Positions 10,388-24,753 are shown, numbered from the stretch's first letter. The stretch: 64,000 bases of DNA from Marasmius tenuissimus (GCA_029532415.1 JAQOTA010000061.1:434001-498000), one strand, 5' to 3'. Translations and numbers: made by a program. Notes: generated from the sequence alone by a model not told the origin.

Positions 10388-13130
10388 TTTTTCCCTAAGA
10401 GATCTAGTGGTGATGGTAGGGAAGTAAACGGTCGAGCCGAAGGTATTTTTAGCGAGCGACACAAACTTTATAGATTCAAGATTAGTCGAAGGGAGCGGTG
10501 CGAAGAAATCGGCCAAATAAACGAGCGACTAGTGCAAAATGAACGACAGAGGCTGCTGATCCCAAAATTGACGTGGGGGTTAAAGGAAAAAAGGCTTCAG
10601 GGGAGAGCACAAGACATACATAACGCCCAGCGAGGCCCAGCGTGTGATAGTGTGTGACTTGTGACCATCAAATCTGGAATTTGAATTCAGGAACGCACAT
10701 ATGGGTCAATCAACCCTGAATCTACTTGCCCGAGCGCTGGTGATGGTTCCTCCATGTAGCAAACTCTGTTCTCGAATTAACGGGAGAGGTACCCATCGCT
10801 ACCATTGCTGTGGTATGTGACATGAACTGTGGCAAAAGACAGGTGAAGGTTTCCTTTTCGCATCGCGAACGGCGACATCCCAAACGCGGTTTTACCTTGG
10901 GTCTCGTTCAACAGCGGCCTTGGCCAATCGGCAGGAGGACGCTTGGCGCCCGGTAAAGGAAGTTGGGTAGGGTCTGGTAGGGTTGTTCCGGAGAAACAGG
11001 CAGGACCGAGTGATTGACTACGGCGCGACTGAACAGAACTCAAGTCCTTCGCTTCTGTTTGGAGCTTCCCATTCGACGGCATACATAGCCTACCCTCTCG
11101 GGAATTGGCGCGGAAGTCACACTGGCAACCAGAGACGGAGACGGAGGTAATGATCCCTTTTCCCCACATTTTTTGCGGCACATGTGGTACTGGCGGCGAT
11201 GATAGGCCGTTTTCGATAGGATATTGAATTTGATCGGAAAAACTAGAATCTACGAAGCCCGAGAGAAAGAATGTGTAAAGTCAGACCCGACAACCTGTGG
11301 GGGAATAGATTCAGAACTCTCACCGATCTGTCTAAGCAGGTGGCATGTGGTATGTATGAAACTTCATGACACGAAACCGATTGACGATGATATCTGTTTT
11401 CGAGTATCATCGACGACACAATGCTGTAACCTGTCAACACCTGAACTCGGAATTGATTGCAGGAGTAACATGTAGATTGAAACTCGGAGGCGTTGGATGC
11501 TACGCCCGAAGCGCTCGAACCGTAGGAACCCCATGAATCGGGCTAGATGAACGTGTTAGTACTACAAACAGCGTTGGTGGCAACGGAAGATGAGCAGCAG
11601 ACCTGATTCTGGGATATGTGCGCTCAAGCCCGGGAGAAACTAGCCATGCAGAGCTATACGTCCCCGCTCAATGATCACCAAGTAAATGGAAAAAATGAAA
11701 TCAGCCACCCGACGCCAGGCATCTCGTTTTTCCAGCCCGAGGCTCCAGTCCTGATTGAATATGTCATGCGAGATTATTGGAAACGCTCTGCTCTTTGAAT
11801 GCATTTCGCAGTATGGAAGAGCGCGTGAGATCCTTTCACGCTGCCGTCTTTTGCTCAGACCCGAGAAGTCCAGTAGTCGAACACAATAGTTCTCAAGTAC
11901 ATTGCGCGAGGTCGGCTGCACGGAGTATGCTATAGGACCGGCTTGATGGGTTTTAAGTAACGATTTTTGTAGAGGATCACGGAGCCTACGTACCTCTTAA
12001 CGATCGCACACACAACGGTTGAATTTAGATGCGAACTCTCGGACATCTATGCGGCCGGGCACGCGAAGCCGTTATGTATCGGATTTAACAACTGGACTGA
12101 GAAGGAAGGCGTGCAAGATGGACGGTGCCATGGGCGACTGAACAAAGGTGGTGGTACAGGTCCAAGTTCAAAACAATCGGACGATATCTGGAATTGCTGA
12201 TTCAGCATAACCTAAAATGGAAGGTGAGCCACGTTTATCATTTCGTCAGTGCAAGGTCCGCTTTTGATTTTTAGACCATCACCACCACCTGCAACGACCA
12301 CAGGAATGACTATGGTCAAGGAGATGATGAAACACGAACCGTCAGAATCGAATTCATCTTCTCCTTCAAGTCTATTCATGCCAGGCTTTAACCTCCTGGA
12401 CTTGATACGGACCGGAGCGTTATCTAAGCTCTAACGTAGGGCTTTCATTCGCCAATCAGTTGGACCAAAGTCATAAGGAATTGGGCTAACAGCACAATCC
12501 TCACGCGTTGAAGATCGCGCATCTCTCAGAGTGGAACAAAAGGTTCATCCCAACCTCGAAAATCCGCCTTTATCGCCGGTGACAGGTGCGTCCCGTTCCT
12601 AATAGTATAAATGAAGATCGATTGACCAAAGGATCGTTGCCCTTGTTTAGGCATCGCTATCGATGGCAAGGCTCTCGGTAGCAAGCCTTTGACCTTCCTT
12701 ATTCGCCGAAACAGGTTGCTCGCTCATGGGCCGTTCCGCAGCCTCATGGATGTGGCATTGGGCCTATAGCACGCGCCTAACGGCCAAAGGCCGTCGTGGT
12801 TTTGGGTATAAAACACGATGTCGTCTCTTTAACCTCGCCCTTTTACTCGAGGATGAAGAAACGCCACATCTTCTATCTCCAATCGTTTCTTCCTTTTTGC
12901 TTTCGGATTTTCTCGTCAATCTCCGTGCATTCGGGACCCATGCGTCTTCCGTCTTTGTGGGTGTCCCAATCCGCTTTCGTCCTAGTGTCTATCTTTCTAC
13001 TGGCACGTTTGGTTGCACTCTTTTCGAGCTCTGTAAGTTCAAGTTATGTTGTACCTATCAGTCTACTCACACCACTGTTAGTCCGGTCGAATAAAGAACA
13101 CGCGCCATAAAAGGGCAAGCTCGAGGAGGG
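10388..13130. other. Long intergenic region without a supported gene
   Basis: I see no domain, no convincing intron-exon chain and no paralogue of other window genes across these 2.7 kb. A TATA-like GGTATAAAAC lies at about 12807-12816. It is followed at about 12852 by a hydrophobic plus-strand frame beginning MKKRHIFYLQSFLPFCFRIF, which runs to a GTAAGT at about 13034. This could be an unrecognised small gene but lacks further support. Confidence 0.3.
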
Positions 13131-13800
13131 GTGATAGACTGCAGGATACAAGGTGTGTCCACTCTTCGGATTCCGAATTCATCTCCTAATTCGTTGCCTG
13201 AGCTCAGATCAAGCTTGGGGCAACGATCCACTGTTTCATGTTTGTACCCACTCGCCCCTATTGAGAAGACACCTACCTTCAGTGATCGAAGTCACGTATT
13301 CTCGAAGCACACTTGTAGTGGGTGTAAAGCAACTCGGCACTTTACCCTCGAGCAATCAATTCGATCCCGTTCTCGTCAAGCGTCATCAAGAGGGCTCATT
13401 GTGCACAAACCGGTACATACGTTCCCGGCAAGGTCACTCTGGTGGTTGCGAAAGGCTCCGCTATCAGTGGCTTCGTCAACTCGGTTTCCAGGCCGCCCTT
13501 CTAGTAGCTCCAATTTCTTTTCGATCCCTCCTCCCCCAAAGCCAACCCAAAACGCGAAAACCAAGGAAGCATTCCCTGCTCATCAGGCCGCCAAAGCGTT
13601 GAGAATTGTGGCCGAGCGTATGGAGAGTATTGGCAATGGAGTGGCTCCAGTATTACCAGGAGGATTTGAAGGCGCTCACGCAAAGGAGGACGCCGGCGAT
13701 GTGAGGAGAGTTATCGGTGGTAGAGCGGCGAATGGAGGAATCGCCGAACGTGAGGGAGATTTGACGCAGTAGTACGGCAAATTTTGACCGCGCTTCCTTA
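13131..13800 (+). repeat. Duplicated 3'-flanking relic, copy 1
   Basis: This segment matches 32,400-33,070 (for example the shared blocks CCTCCTCCCCCAAAGCCAAC and GCATTCCCTGCTCATCA) with scattered substitutions and small indels that shift all frames. Each copy lies just beyond the 3' end of a giant DUF3638 gene, so it was duplicated together with that gene. A plus frame stays open in this copy (13131-13772) but is broken in the other. The original coding content, if any, is not recognisable to me. Confidence 0.6.
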
Positions 13801-14171
13801 ACGAGGACTGGCACGACCCACGACCACTGTTACCCCCTTGGCTCGTATATCATATGGAATAGGATGGAGATTATTCGAGTCAAACTCGTTCTGATAGTCC
13901 CATGGGTGGCTATATGACTCTGATTTCTGGTTTGAAGTTCAACTTCGGAATGTCTCTCCACGGTGCGTCGCGATTCGCGACGTGTAAGAACGCGGTCAGG
14001 GTTTTTTTAGCTCACGATTGATGAATCAAAGTCCGTTGCCCAAGCCTGCTGTTGTCAGAAAGAATATGTCAAAATTCAACGTATAGATAGCTACAAGATC
14101 CGATATTTGCGACTACATAGTAAGTTCTACACAAGAGGTAAGTACCCAAGAGCGACTGCCTGTTTACAATT

Positions 14172-17100
14172 TCACCGACATCTTCGAGAGGCACCATCAG
14201 AGAAGGACTAGAAAAAAATAAATAAAAAAGAGCTCACCTCGAAATCGTCGTTGACCAGATATCTCGTATTGAGGGTCTTTCCCAGGTGGGTTGGATCGTA
14301 TGTTATGCCTTTCCTCCTAGATCCGACCAAGAGTTTCAAGTAGGACAGGGGGCTCTTATCGAATTGGCATTCCAATGATAGACGACTGCTGCCTCGATTC
14401 TCCGGCCTAACGAATCCGTCGTTCTCGGCCTGGCAATCTCGATCCTCTCGAATACAGATGCCGAGGAACCCGGTGATCCGACGATACTCTTCGTGACTAG
14501 AGAAGTAAAGCTGGCCTGCACAGAGGTTGAGTTGGGTGACCATCAGCGGGGACGGAGGAATGGTATTCGCGCGTAATGGAATGGGGTAGAGCTGTAGGTC
14601 GTCCGTGGGCTTCATGAACTGGGTGAGGCGAGGTGTGTAGATGTGAAGTGTGACGTTCTTGCTCTGACGGATTTTCGGGAGGAGCTCGTTGACCTCGTGT
14701 GGGCTGAAAATCACCAGAGATTGTGAGCGACGACTGGAGACTACCCAGTTGAGGGGACGAAGGTAGTCCCCAACTTGAACGTTTGCGGTAGACTTGATAG
14801 TGGTGAGGAAGTCCTGAGTAGCAAGCAGGGATGATAATCCTGGTACGGGATCCCATTTCCCCAAATTCCCAGCTCCAGCACCGTCTCGGAGCGGAACAAA
14901 AGCACCATCGACCGGCATATATCTTGAGATCTTGCCAGACACGACGAACGTCTCCACTTCGGGGTGAAGGGAATGATTGGCTGGTTCAGCTTTAGGGGGT
15001 CTTTGAATCTGGGGTTCCCTCTCGATCTCGTGACTGACTTCTCTTTCCTGCTCTTCCTCGACGCGAGGGTCTCCGAGGGACGTTACCCCAAGAGTTTCAC
15101 ATCGTCTCCAGATATCCGGAATTGCTTGAGCCCTCTTTGTCAGATCCCCGTGCTCCGCCTCTGGTGATACAATCCCGTACATCTCCTCCAAGGTACGTGC
15201 TTCGGGCTGCAGCCAGCTTTTCTTGATGACGGTCGAAGCACGAGAGGGGTCCTTAAACCGGCTCAGCTGTTGCCAACCTTCGTCGCGAGACTTAAAATCA
15301 ACACCTTGCTGGACCCAGTGAGGAATGTGATGCTTGATCTCTGCGCACGTCTCTAGCATAGCCCAACGAACGACGTCACGACTATCAACCTCTTCACCGG
15401 AAATCTTATGTGCATGCTTTCGTATGGCGATGTCGATCTCTGGAGGCGCCATAAACATGACCGACTGGCCACGACCCAGTTTTCGCATGCGCATACAACC
15501 TGAAGGCTGAGTAAGAACACGTAGCCCCACCAGATATACAGCTCAGTACTCACCCTGCGCCAATCGATCCTTCGTAACCTTCGGTCCAAGCGTAACACAA
15601 GCCTTCCAGTGCGTAGGAAGCTTCAAGTCGGTTCCACGAGTATGAGCATCGTCAAGATAGACCAAGCACTCATCCATGTGGCCGTGGAAAGGTGATAAGG
15701 AGAGCGATTCTGTTGTCCCATCTCGAGTCATGACCTCCAGCTCATCCCTTTCGTTGAAGAATACTGCAGCCGATGCATCCGGTCGCCGGGAAAGCCAATA
15801 CCACGCGACTTCTGCATTAGACATCTCGATTATCTGAGCACCAACGTCCAGAAGTACTCGAATATCCGAACCAAGATGGTCGACAATGCCCCGACCGGAG
15901 AGTGCTTGATGAGAGGGTGCCAAGTATCGATCGTTCTCAGGAGCCAAGAGGAGGTTTAACATTCTGGCGTTGGTATCCAACCGTTCTGGGGTATCAGCCT
16001 GGATTATGGAAGTGGGTAGTAGGTAGCGGTTGTCGTTCGTTCCGCTGAAGCCGGTTGTGACGTTTCTCTTCTTGTAGGCGATGTCCCATCCTGTAGTGGC
16101 CAGCTTTTCGGGGAACTCCTTTGCCGCTTTTGGGAAGACGACCCTCGAGAGGTAGAAGTTGATAGTGGCGGTATTCATTCGGAAATGAGGAAACAAGACT
16201 CGTTCTCTTTGCTCAGCGTCCGTCAGGTTGACCCCACTGAGGTCGCGTAGTCCCTCGGGTATATCGCCAGCGGTGCGAACCCACTCCTCGTATTCGAGTC
16301 TAGGATTGTCGAGTTTGAGAAGAAGGTTGAAGCATGTGTCGATGTTGGCGGAGGAGAGCCCCCCGTAGAGGTAACTTAGGCAGGTGAGAAGGATGGCAAC
16401 GTCTGGGTGACCAAACTCGGCTCGTAAAGATGGAACGTCCTTTGCTCGGTAAGGCACGGCTAATAGGGATCGAGACAGATCCAAGCCAAAGTCCACTCTC
16501 CACCTTCGTGCCTGGAAAATGTAGAGAAGGATGCCTTGTCCCAATAACCCTCTCAGGAGGAGGAGAGTCTTCCACAGTGTCCCGCCTCCACAATGCCTAT
16601 TCAGTGTTGCCTTCTCTTTCACCGACAGCTGCTCTCCGATAATGAATTGCCGCAAGACTTGGCAGGTATCGTCGGTGAACCTCTCGAGATAGCAGGTTGA
16701 GAGTTCCCCGCCCATCACCATCTCTACGACCCGATTAATCAACTCCTTTCCAGCATCGGATTGGAGGATACGAATGTGAGGAAATCCATTTTCGAAGGTG
16801 ACCACATCAACTCCAGAAGGGGACGAACGTCGAATATCGTACGCGCTCTTGACAACAAGAGAAAGAATCTGCTGTACAGTGGACCATCGATCGGATCCGT
16901 GCTCCAGGATCTGTTGGTGGCCTACCGTGTAGATGAGCTGATATCGGGTATGCATGATCTCGTCGCTCTCGTCCAGAACATCGCGGGTGACGGAATCCAG
17001 CCAATGCTGGGCTTGAATAAGCTGCGAAGCGGTTCTATCCCCCTCCACCAGTTTGTTGACGGCCATGAGTTTGAACGACAACATGTGCTCGGGCTGAGCA

Positions 17101-20100
17101 ACAAGGATTGCGCCGGATCGTCTGGCATCTTCATAGAGCTGTCGCATCTGTTGTATTGCTGATTCTCCAACATCGACATCACGAGAGAATGGGAGAAATA
17201 AGATCTGCCGGTTGGTGAGACCTCCCAGGCGCTGGAGGAGCAAGGAGAACATCTGGCGAGCGAGAGACTTCAAAACAACGACTCTCATCAGCTGGGTACC
17301 ATTTGCGAGCGTGGTACCCAAAAAAGGCACAATAACGGACGATTTCCCCTCCCCCATGTTCAACTGCAAGACAATATTGCCTGGCGAAGACGGTGATATC
17401 ATCTCTTGTGCGACAGCAAGCTGAACTTCGCGAACGAGAAAGTCACTATCCGCCTGATCAAGACCAGCATCAACACAGTATACAAAAGCAACGGAAACAA
17501 CGATGCTTACCTGTATCAACAGCCAGTCACAGTCATCAACTTCGTGCACCGATGCATGAACGTTGAATTCCTTGTTGAGGTCGTCGAAATTTCTCTGTTG
17601 AAGGTAACGGAGCATTCGATGGGCCTTCTGAGATAGTAGCAGAGAACGAGCTAGCTTCTTAATAGTCCTAAGCCATGCCTCCGGAGGCCTGGAAGCATTC
17701 GACGAGGCAATGGTTTCTAAAATGGGGCGGAGCTTGAGGCAAGGCCAAAGCCCTGCTCTCGCCATCACCTCCTCGCCGACGTTGCTCGTTAAAGATGAGC
17801 TTTGAAGGAATTTCTGAATTTTATGGAGCGAACCTCGTAGATGATTATCACATGTCTTCTGGTTCTCGCAAAACAGATGGGTGTCAGATCCGTCGTAGTG
17901 AACCTCCTCCACCTCTCGGTAGTTCTTCAAGGCATCGAGGCTTCGATCAACATCACTAGCATAGTTGCATCGCACTGGATCATTGCTGCAACCAAGCTCG
18001 CCAATGAGGGTGTCAATGCTGGCAAGATCAGCTACAGATTTTGTCCGAAAGCCTGGAACAAAGGTTGGAGGAAGGACTCGGGCGGGAAGATCACTCAGGC
18101 TTGGTGGGGGTCGACGCATAATTTCTTCAAGCGCAATGAACGAGGGAGGCCGGGCGCCACAATGGTAGGAGGGAGTGAAGGAATAGGCCACCTCCTCTGG
18201 AGGAACAACCCTTGACTTGGGCTGGCCACGGATGCGGTTCAATAGCGACTGAACGTCGTCGAGGTGGAGCTTCAGCTCATAGTTCTGATACCAAAGAGAG
18301 AATAACGACTTCACATCGTTGATGAAATCGGCAGACTTGACGATGGTGAAGTACGGGAGCGCTCGTGAATTGACGTCTGGAGAAGGCCACTGACGCATAA
18401 CAAAGTCGACTATCCGCTTGACTTCATCCTCTTTGCGCTCGTCGTAGTGCTCCTTGCGCCGCCGAAAGAGAGAAGAATCCGTCTCGCCCGTACGCCGGGG
18501 GACGTCCCCATAGCCCTCAAACTGGAACTCCCTCGCAGCTCTACTGGCCACTTGGCGCAGACGAGAGGGGTCAGGCTTGAAACCCTCGGAGATCTGATAC
18601 GACCCCCATACCGGCGGACTGTGTATGAGCTGGAGAAATTCCTCTCGACGAGTTGCAAAAGCGATAAGGGTTGGGATGAGATGTTGCACTTTGGAACAAC
18701 CTGTGTAGCTGTAACCCAACATACACAATATGAATGCCACTTGGTAAGGACTTGTGGTGTGGGCTCGAAGAACGTCAAACAGATCGATCCAGGTATCCGA
18801 TAGTGGGTAACTGATCAGATATTGGACGTAAAGCGATGTATTCCCTTGGTTTGTTCGCCCACCAACCTTGCCGTTCGAGAGGCAACTAAGGTTTGACAGT
18901 AAGTTGTTGGTTGTGGAGAGATTCGATGGCCAATGGCTGATGAGGTTCGAAGTCGAGTATACCAGACTTTCACTGACCACATTCGGGACATCTCTAGATC
19001 GATAGTCACAGTCGTTTGGTTGATCTTTGTGAAACTCGTGTGGGTAGTACCACATACTGCGAAATGCAGCACGATTGACCAAGATCGAGCTCGGCCCTTC
19101 TTCCAGTGTTCGAACGACTTTCTTGTCACCGTGTGCATCGGAAAACACCCCAAGACGAACTGAAAACTCCAGAATACCCTGGCATTCAGTGAAAAAGCTG
19201 TTATGTTGAGCAAGGGCAGGCAGAGCGTTCCACTTCACGGTCTGCATAACTTTGAGATGGGATGGATAGTACTCTCGTTTCGGGGTAATGTTGGCTAGCT
19301 TGTGAAGGAGGTCTTGCGACTCGTCATCAAGGCTGATGAAGGATTTGCAAGCAGCGGAGCGAAGCTCTTTGAGTGCCTCTTCAGCCCCTGTGCGCCCGGT
19401 AAGACGGTCTGGAAGGATGTAGGATGTGAGTGCTGTGAGATATATCTTGTACAACCTCGCATGGAGTGAAGATGAGGTTCCAACTAGACGGCCGAGGGAT
19501 TCATCTATCCCGTATCTGAAGTACTGGACGCGGCGGTCGGAAGTGGCAGCAGGATTGATGGATACAAGGGTATGAAGACCGTTCATTTGGAAGGAGATCT
19601 CGCCTATGGGTATTAAGACTTCACGCCTCGTATCACAAACCAAATCTCGTAGGACGAGTCGGTTTCGGAGCCCGACCATGATCCCGGGTGATTGATTACT
19701 GTCAACCACCATATTTGGTAACGTGAGGCAAACCAGTTCTCCTTGTGAGTTCAACTGGAAGTCAAGACGATAGCGAGGAAGCTCGATGAGGGTTTTGTCC
19801 GGGTGATAGGTGACGATGATGAACCCGTTCTGCTCCAAGCAACTGAGCCGGGAAGCAATCATTCGGGAGGTGCTGCTACGGACGTCCACGAGCCTGATTT
19901 CGTTGACTGACATCTGTCTTCGACTAAAGTGAATGAGCCAATTTGACGGGGATGGGGTCCAGATGTCGGTGAAAGGCCGCAGCTCAATGATACCATCGTC
20001 GAGCGACAACCAATGTGTGAAGTCTTCCACCATAGGTCGAGGCAAATCGCTCTCAAACAATGTGTGTGGAATCAATTGGTAACGTCTGTGCGTCTGAACG

Positions 20101-23100
20101 GACCTCGCTCGGATTATCAGGTTCCCAGAAGTGGAGAGAGAGAAAAAGATCTGCACGAAATCCAACGTTAAGTGTATGCTACTTGTTGATCAAAAAGACA
20201 AGGACTCACCTGATACCCATTAACAGGATCTTTGGATGCAAAGTCGGCGCTTGGGTCAGAGTTTCCGGGAGGAACCACACTGAATATTGTCTGAATGAGT
20301 AGATTAGTAACCACGAAATAGGATTACTGAAGTACGACGAACCTTTCCAAAGATACGGGAATAGGTGGGGTGCGATGCATAGGTTGTAGGAAGCCGACTG
20401 AGGGGCTTTCCATCAACCAGGAGTTGGCTCTCGAGAATGTTGAAAAATATCCGTTGGCCGTATTCGGACGTTGTATGCAACCATCGATCATTCCAGCACT
20501 TCCAAGAAGACCCCGGATGATAGGTAGGCCAATACTGGGTGACGGCATCATGCAAGAAATCGCGACAGCGAGTGACAAGGAAATCTTCGGCCCGATGGCC
20601 AAAGCGATGATCATGAACGATTATCCTGCTCGCGGGATCCCTCATACCTCCAGCCAAATCAGATTTCGGGGGAATATTATCACGAAAAACCATTCCGGCT
20701 TCCAGGAGAATGTTGAGCGAAGTGGACCGGGACAACTCCGGATCAACATCGAAGGTACTGCGTACCACAGCTGCCATTTCCCAGAGTCGAAGCTGAATCG
20801 CTGGAGACTCCTCCCCAGTGGTAGCCTGGAGTCTGTGTTCAATCTCTTTCATCCAGCTGTGTGCGATGTTCCGGGACTTCTCAAGAAGGGCGAGGGCTTT
20901 GTGGACAACACTGGGGTTGGAACACCAGTTCAGAACACGATGTAAGAGTAGAAGGATAATCCTCATGGCAGCCACCTCAGACCAGTTGGCCTGAATACTG
21001 GTCTGCAGTGTCTCAAGTTCTTCGAGCAAGTGGACATGGAAAACGTCGTCCTGCAATACTTCATGCCACTCCCAGCGCCGCCCGTCCGCTGATAGCGGAC
21101 CCATCTGCAGTGTCGTCTGATTTAATAGTATCTCTACAGCTTCCTCCGAGAAGCTAAGGGTCCGAGCACGCAGTTCTCTGAGTATGTTGAGCCACTGAAT
21201 ACGCCCACCTGCTCGAAGGGTTCCAAATGCGATATACTCCTGTAGGCCAAGCTCACGATGGCAGTCGGACTGGAGTGCGTTGACCTGATTCGACGTGTGT
21301 AAGGTCCCGTCGACCGTGTATTGGAGGTTATGGTAGCGACCGCGAGGTATCTGGAATGTGCAATCTGTACGTATGGTGCACCCACGGAACGGCTCAGATA
21401 TCCAGATGCGGTCGCTCATGTCGAACAAAGTGAGGCGCAAGGCGTTCGGGAGGCATACCCTTTCAACAGAAGCTATGGATACCTTGACACCACTGTAGTG
21501 AGACTTCATCCACGACTTGGTGATGGAAGCAAGGGTTAGTCGTCGGAACCCAGAGTTGTCGCGGAATGAAGCGAGGCCAGGGTAGTCGGATAGAAGGGCC
21601 TCGGGTGCGGAAGTGGATTTTTTTCGAGAGGAAGGCGGTGAGCACGTGTCGTGTAAGAAGAAGTATGTGAATTGACGCCACAATCCAAAGACCGAAGGAC
21701 AGGCTATCTCGAAGACGGTCGCTTTGGCTTGACTCGTGTCAGAAGGAAGGGGCCATTCGTGAACACCGATGGACATTGATTTGTATAGATTCTCTAGCTT
21801 GCACTTGCCACATTTCTTCTTATGATGAGTGTTCTGACCCGAATGGGAATTGAACCGATACAGGTGTTCCTTAGACGCGGCCGTCTGGACACGCTCTCTG
21901 TACAATCTTTGTTCATCCTCGAGTTCTCGTTTCTTCTTGTCGCGATCCTTGGTGGCTTTTACTTCAATCCGACTCTTGAGATCAATCAAGGCCGAGTGAT
22001 CATTGAAGTAGCGAACAGCAAATGAATGCTGGGTAATCTTGTCCGAAAATATGGAGGGAAGAGAGCAATCTGCCTTTGCGAGTCTTTCGCGTAAGTAACA
22101 GATGGCCTGTTCCAGGCGCCTTATCGATTGCCGTTGGCGTAAGAGAAGAGGTTCGAAGACACCTTCGTGAACTTCGGGCGAGTACTCTCCGAGTAGTGGA
22201 TGTTTCCGGACGGCGAGTTTATCGAGGCTAGAGAATGAAGGGTATGAGAGACTTGACAATAAAAATTGGCTGGGTGGAATACGTACCCAACCCAGAGCTC
22301 GAGCAACGTCAAGAACATGATTGATTTCTGTTCCGGGTGTCCCTTGTACAACCGAGTGGCACCAGTGGAGTACTGTTCTATCCACTTACATACCAAAGCA
22401 CAAGCACCCTCTGACGCCGGACGGTTTGCAATCCAGTCATCAATCCCTGCCTCCACTGCCCGCTCAAAGTCAAAGAGAGCTAGCACACCCAACGTCCGTA
22501 TCTGTTCGCCCAGACGTTCGGCACTGTATCCATCCAACTCTATGATCCTAACGCCTTCGTTTGGCTTGAAGATGGAGGCAGATCCCTGAGTATATTGATT
22601 GTCGAGAGCAGCTTGTATGTAATCTCTGCTGTTGTGAAGGGAGAGCCTCGTGTCGGCGGGGATATCTAAGCTCGATGGATCCCATCCTGCCAACCCGTCC
22701 GAGGCATGGGCCTTCTGGACATCAGCCCAGCGTTGCTCCAACAACCCCTGCGCGAGATCGATGACCTCAAGCGCTTGAGATTGAAGGAACGTTGGTGCCG
22801 ACTCGCGGATCTTATAGACACGACGTGCAAGTTTCTTGTACATAGCAGCGAGAGTGTCGCTATTCATATCAGCGGTGACCGCTTCTCGAAGGACTCTGGA
22901 CATCAGGAAGGCGAGGAAAGACTTGTACGCCCCGGCATGATCCTTGAGAGTAGATTGGAGAGCGACTCGGATAACGAGCCACATAGGAGAGCGACGCCAC
23001 GGAAGGAGAGTTTTGTCCCAAAGGACATCGTCGGCAATTCGTTTCGTGATACGATCCACGTCCTCGGAATGACCGTACCCTCGAAGAATGCCAGTGAGAA

Positions 23101-23756
23101 GTTCTGAGATGAATCGAGGACTGGGGGTGTTTCTGATTTCTTCGACCTTGGAGCCCGCCTTCTTGGTCGTCGGCATGGCAGCATCGATGACATCCGCGTG
23201 CATCTGGGCGAGGAAACTGGATATAGCGGAGATGAAGTCGGGGTCGTTGGCCGTTTCGGAGGGAATAGCGATTGCGGGACCAGGATAAGAACAGACGAGT
23301 TTTCCGGCAGTGCTCATGACCGTCTCGTTGGGTGGTGAGACTTCGAACGATTCAAACACTGTGCGATCCTCGTACTTTCGAATAATGAGGCCGGCATTCT
23401 GCTCTCGAACAAGGAGTGCAGTTACATCTTCAGACGTGGACCGGGTTAGTTTTGGGCTAAAAGTTACAAAAGCTGGTCCACACACCTCCGATTGACATGT
23501 TGCGCAAAACCAGACTTAGGTTCTCCAGGGTGAAGGAGTGTTTGTGTCGGTAGAGCGTGCGTAAATTTGCCAGCATCTTGACGACCGGATCCCACAACAG
23601 GGTTTCATCGAGTCTAAGCTTCGTTCGATAGTCCCGTGCTGCGGTAAGAACGGACGTACACAGGTAGTGCTCGTTCTCGTGAGTAAAATCGCTCGATTCT
23701 GGAAGCTTTGGGGGAAAGAATATGTGGTTTATGAGATAGGTGAGATTGTTGTTCAT
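14172..23756 (-). CDS. Giant DUF6606-DUF3638-DUF3645 P-loop protein, paralogue 1
   Basis: Eight exons, complement(14172..14207, 14238..15499, 15554..17453, 17511..20150, 20210..20290, 20343..22227, 22287..23427, 23486..23756), give about 3,071 residues. The last 36-nt exon is tentative. The N-terminus MNNNLTYLINHIFFPPKLPE and the block through LLTGILRGYG are DUF6606. DUF3638 begins near residue 2000 with the Walker A NMGEGKSS (Lys about 2043) and has an acidic DESDE (about 2167-2171). DUF3645 reads VPYRAKDVPSLRAEFGHPDV. A helicase motif VI-like CMRMRKLGRGQ lies near 2641-2651. Databases often label such proteins 'ubiquitinyl hydrolase', but I see no clear USP Cys or His box; an SF2-like NTPase is the better reading. 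Intron 17454-17510 is 57 nt, in frame and stop-free. Confidence 0.88.
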
Positions 23757-24750
23757 GGTGGAAAAGCGAGCAGAGTAAGCTGAAAGAGAGATGCACGCAA
23801 GGGGGGAAGATGGGTGTGCAACAACAAGTCAGCGTAGTCAGCAACACCTTTTTGACTGAACCTTACCTTTGTGCACGAGGCGCAGTAGACTGAATACCGT
23901 CACGAATCACGATCGACGAAGCAGCACCTATCGTCAAAATGACTCCATGTAGGGCCTCGTGGTAAGCTTATTGTGGTTGGATCGCGACATGACAGGTTGC
24001 CATATACAGAAAGAGAACCCCATCCACCTTCCAAGCATGGCAAGTGTCAAGTGAAAAGGGGTACAAGGGCCGCCTAATTCGATAGATAGCTGTAGGGAGA
24101 TTACCGGGCGCTTCACAGCATCATTACCTTAATCGCCAAGAAGGTTCGATATAGTTCCCATGGCGGCCAAAGCAACCGCCGGGGAACTCTGGGGAACTCT
24201 AATAAAATTTGAAACAAGACGTTAGCATCATTCGGGGGGGGGAAATCTGGTGAAGTTCACTTGACGCCATACAAGAGAGCCAAAGAAGATATCGACAGGA
24301 TACCTTTTCCCAACCCACAACTGATTCCTACAAAACATGAGTGGACTAGATTCGAGAAGGTATGTGAGTGCTACTCGTGTCATAGAGGGGCGTGCCCCAC
24401 ATAACCCTGGAGGCCATTTGTTTCCGAAAAGAGCTTCGATGGTGGGCAGCACGCAACCGTTTCCCGATCTAGGGCGGTGATACAGTACCTGGGCACGGAC
24501 CTTACTTGTCACTAGACGTACGATCAGGGCCGCGGCAATAAATTCAGTGTCAAAGTTCCAACGCCTGGAAGATCGTCAATTGGATCGGAGGTTGAGACAC
24601 AGGGTGCTACCGATTACCGGCATCTGTAGCCGTAACTTCCATCCATCCACGTCTGGGTGTACAAAATACAACCTCAAGTCAGATATAGTCCTCAGAGAGC
24701 ATTGAGTAACGTACCAGAGGGGAGCGTACTGGAACGGACAGATCGTTGTC
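23757..24750. other. 5' flank of giant gene 1, then unique sequence
   Basis: The first about 140 bases hold the promoter and leader of the gene starting at 23756, including the conserved upstream box at about 23851-23885. The remainder (23.9-24.7 kb) has no recognisable coding content. A short direct repeat GGGGAACTCT occurs twice near 24,180-24,200. Confidence 0.4.
23851..23885 (-). promoter_or_regulatory. Conserved upstream box of the giant-gene family
   Basis: Read on the gene strand, this segment is CTGCGCCTCGTG, four bases, then AAGGTAAGGTTCAGTCAAAA. Close versions lie upstream of the other two paralogues (43141-43181 and 54346-54381), roughly 90-160 bp before each ATG, although sequence around them has diverged. 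It may be a retained 5' UTR or promoter element; a short 5' UTR intron is another possibility, because GGTAAGGT resembles a donor. Confidence 0.4.
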
Positions 24751-24753
24751 GTT

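Noticed and set aside
10777..11181. 134-codon minus-strand frame
   Set aside because: No domain or splice context; isolated in a region without other coding signal.
13131..13772. 213-codon plus-strand frame downstream of giant gene 1
   Set aside because: The duplicated counterpart at 32.4-33.1 kb breaks the same frame by indels and stops, so it is not conserved as protein.
14172..23756. Labelling the giant proteins as ubiquitinyl hydrolases
   Set aside because: I find no USP Cys box or His box; visible motifs are NTPase-like. The label seems inherited from database annotation.
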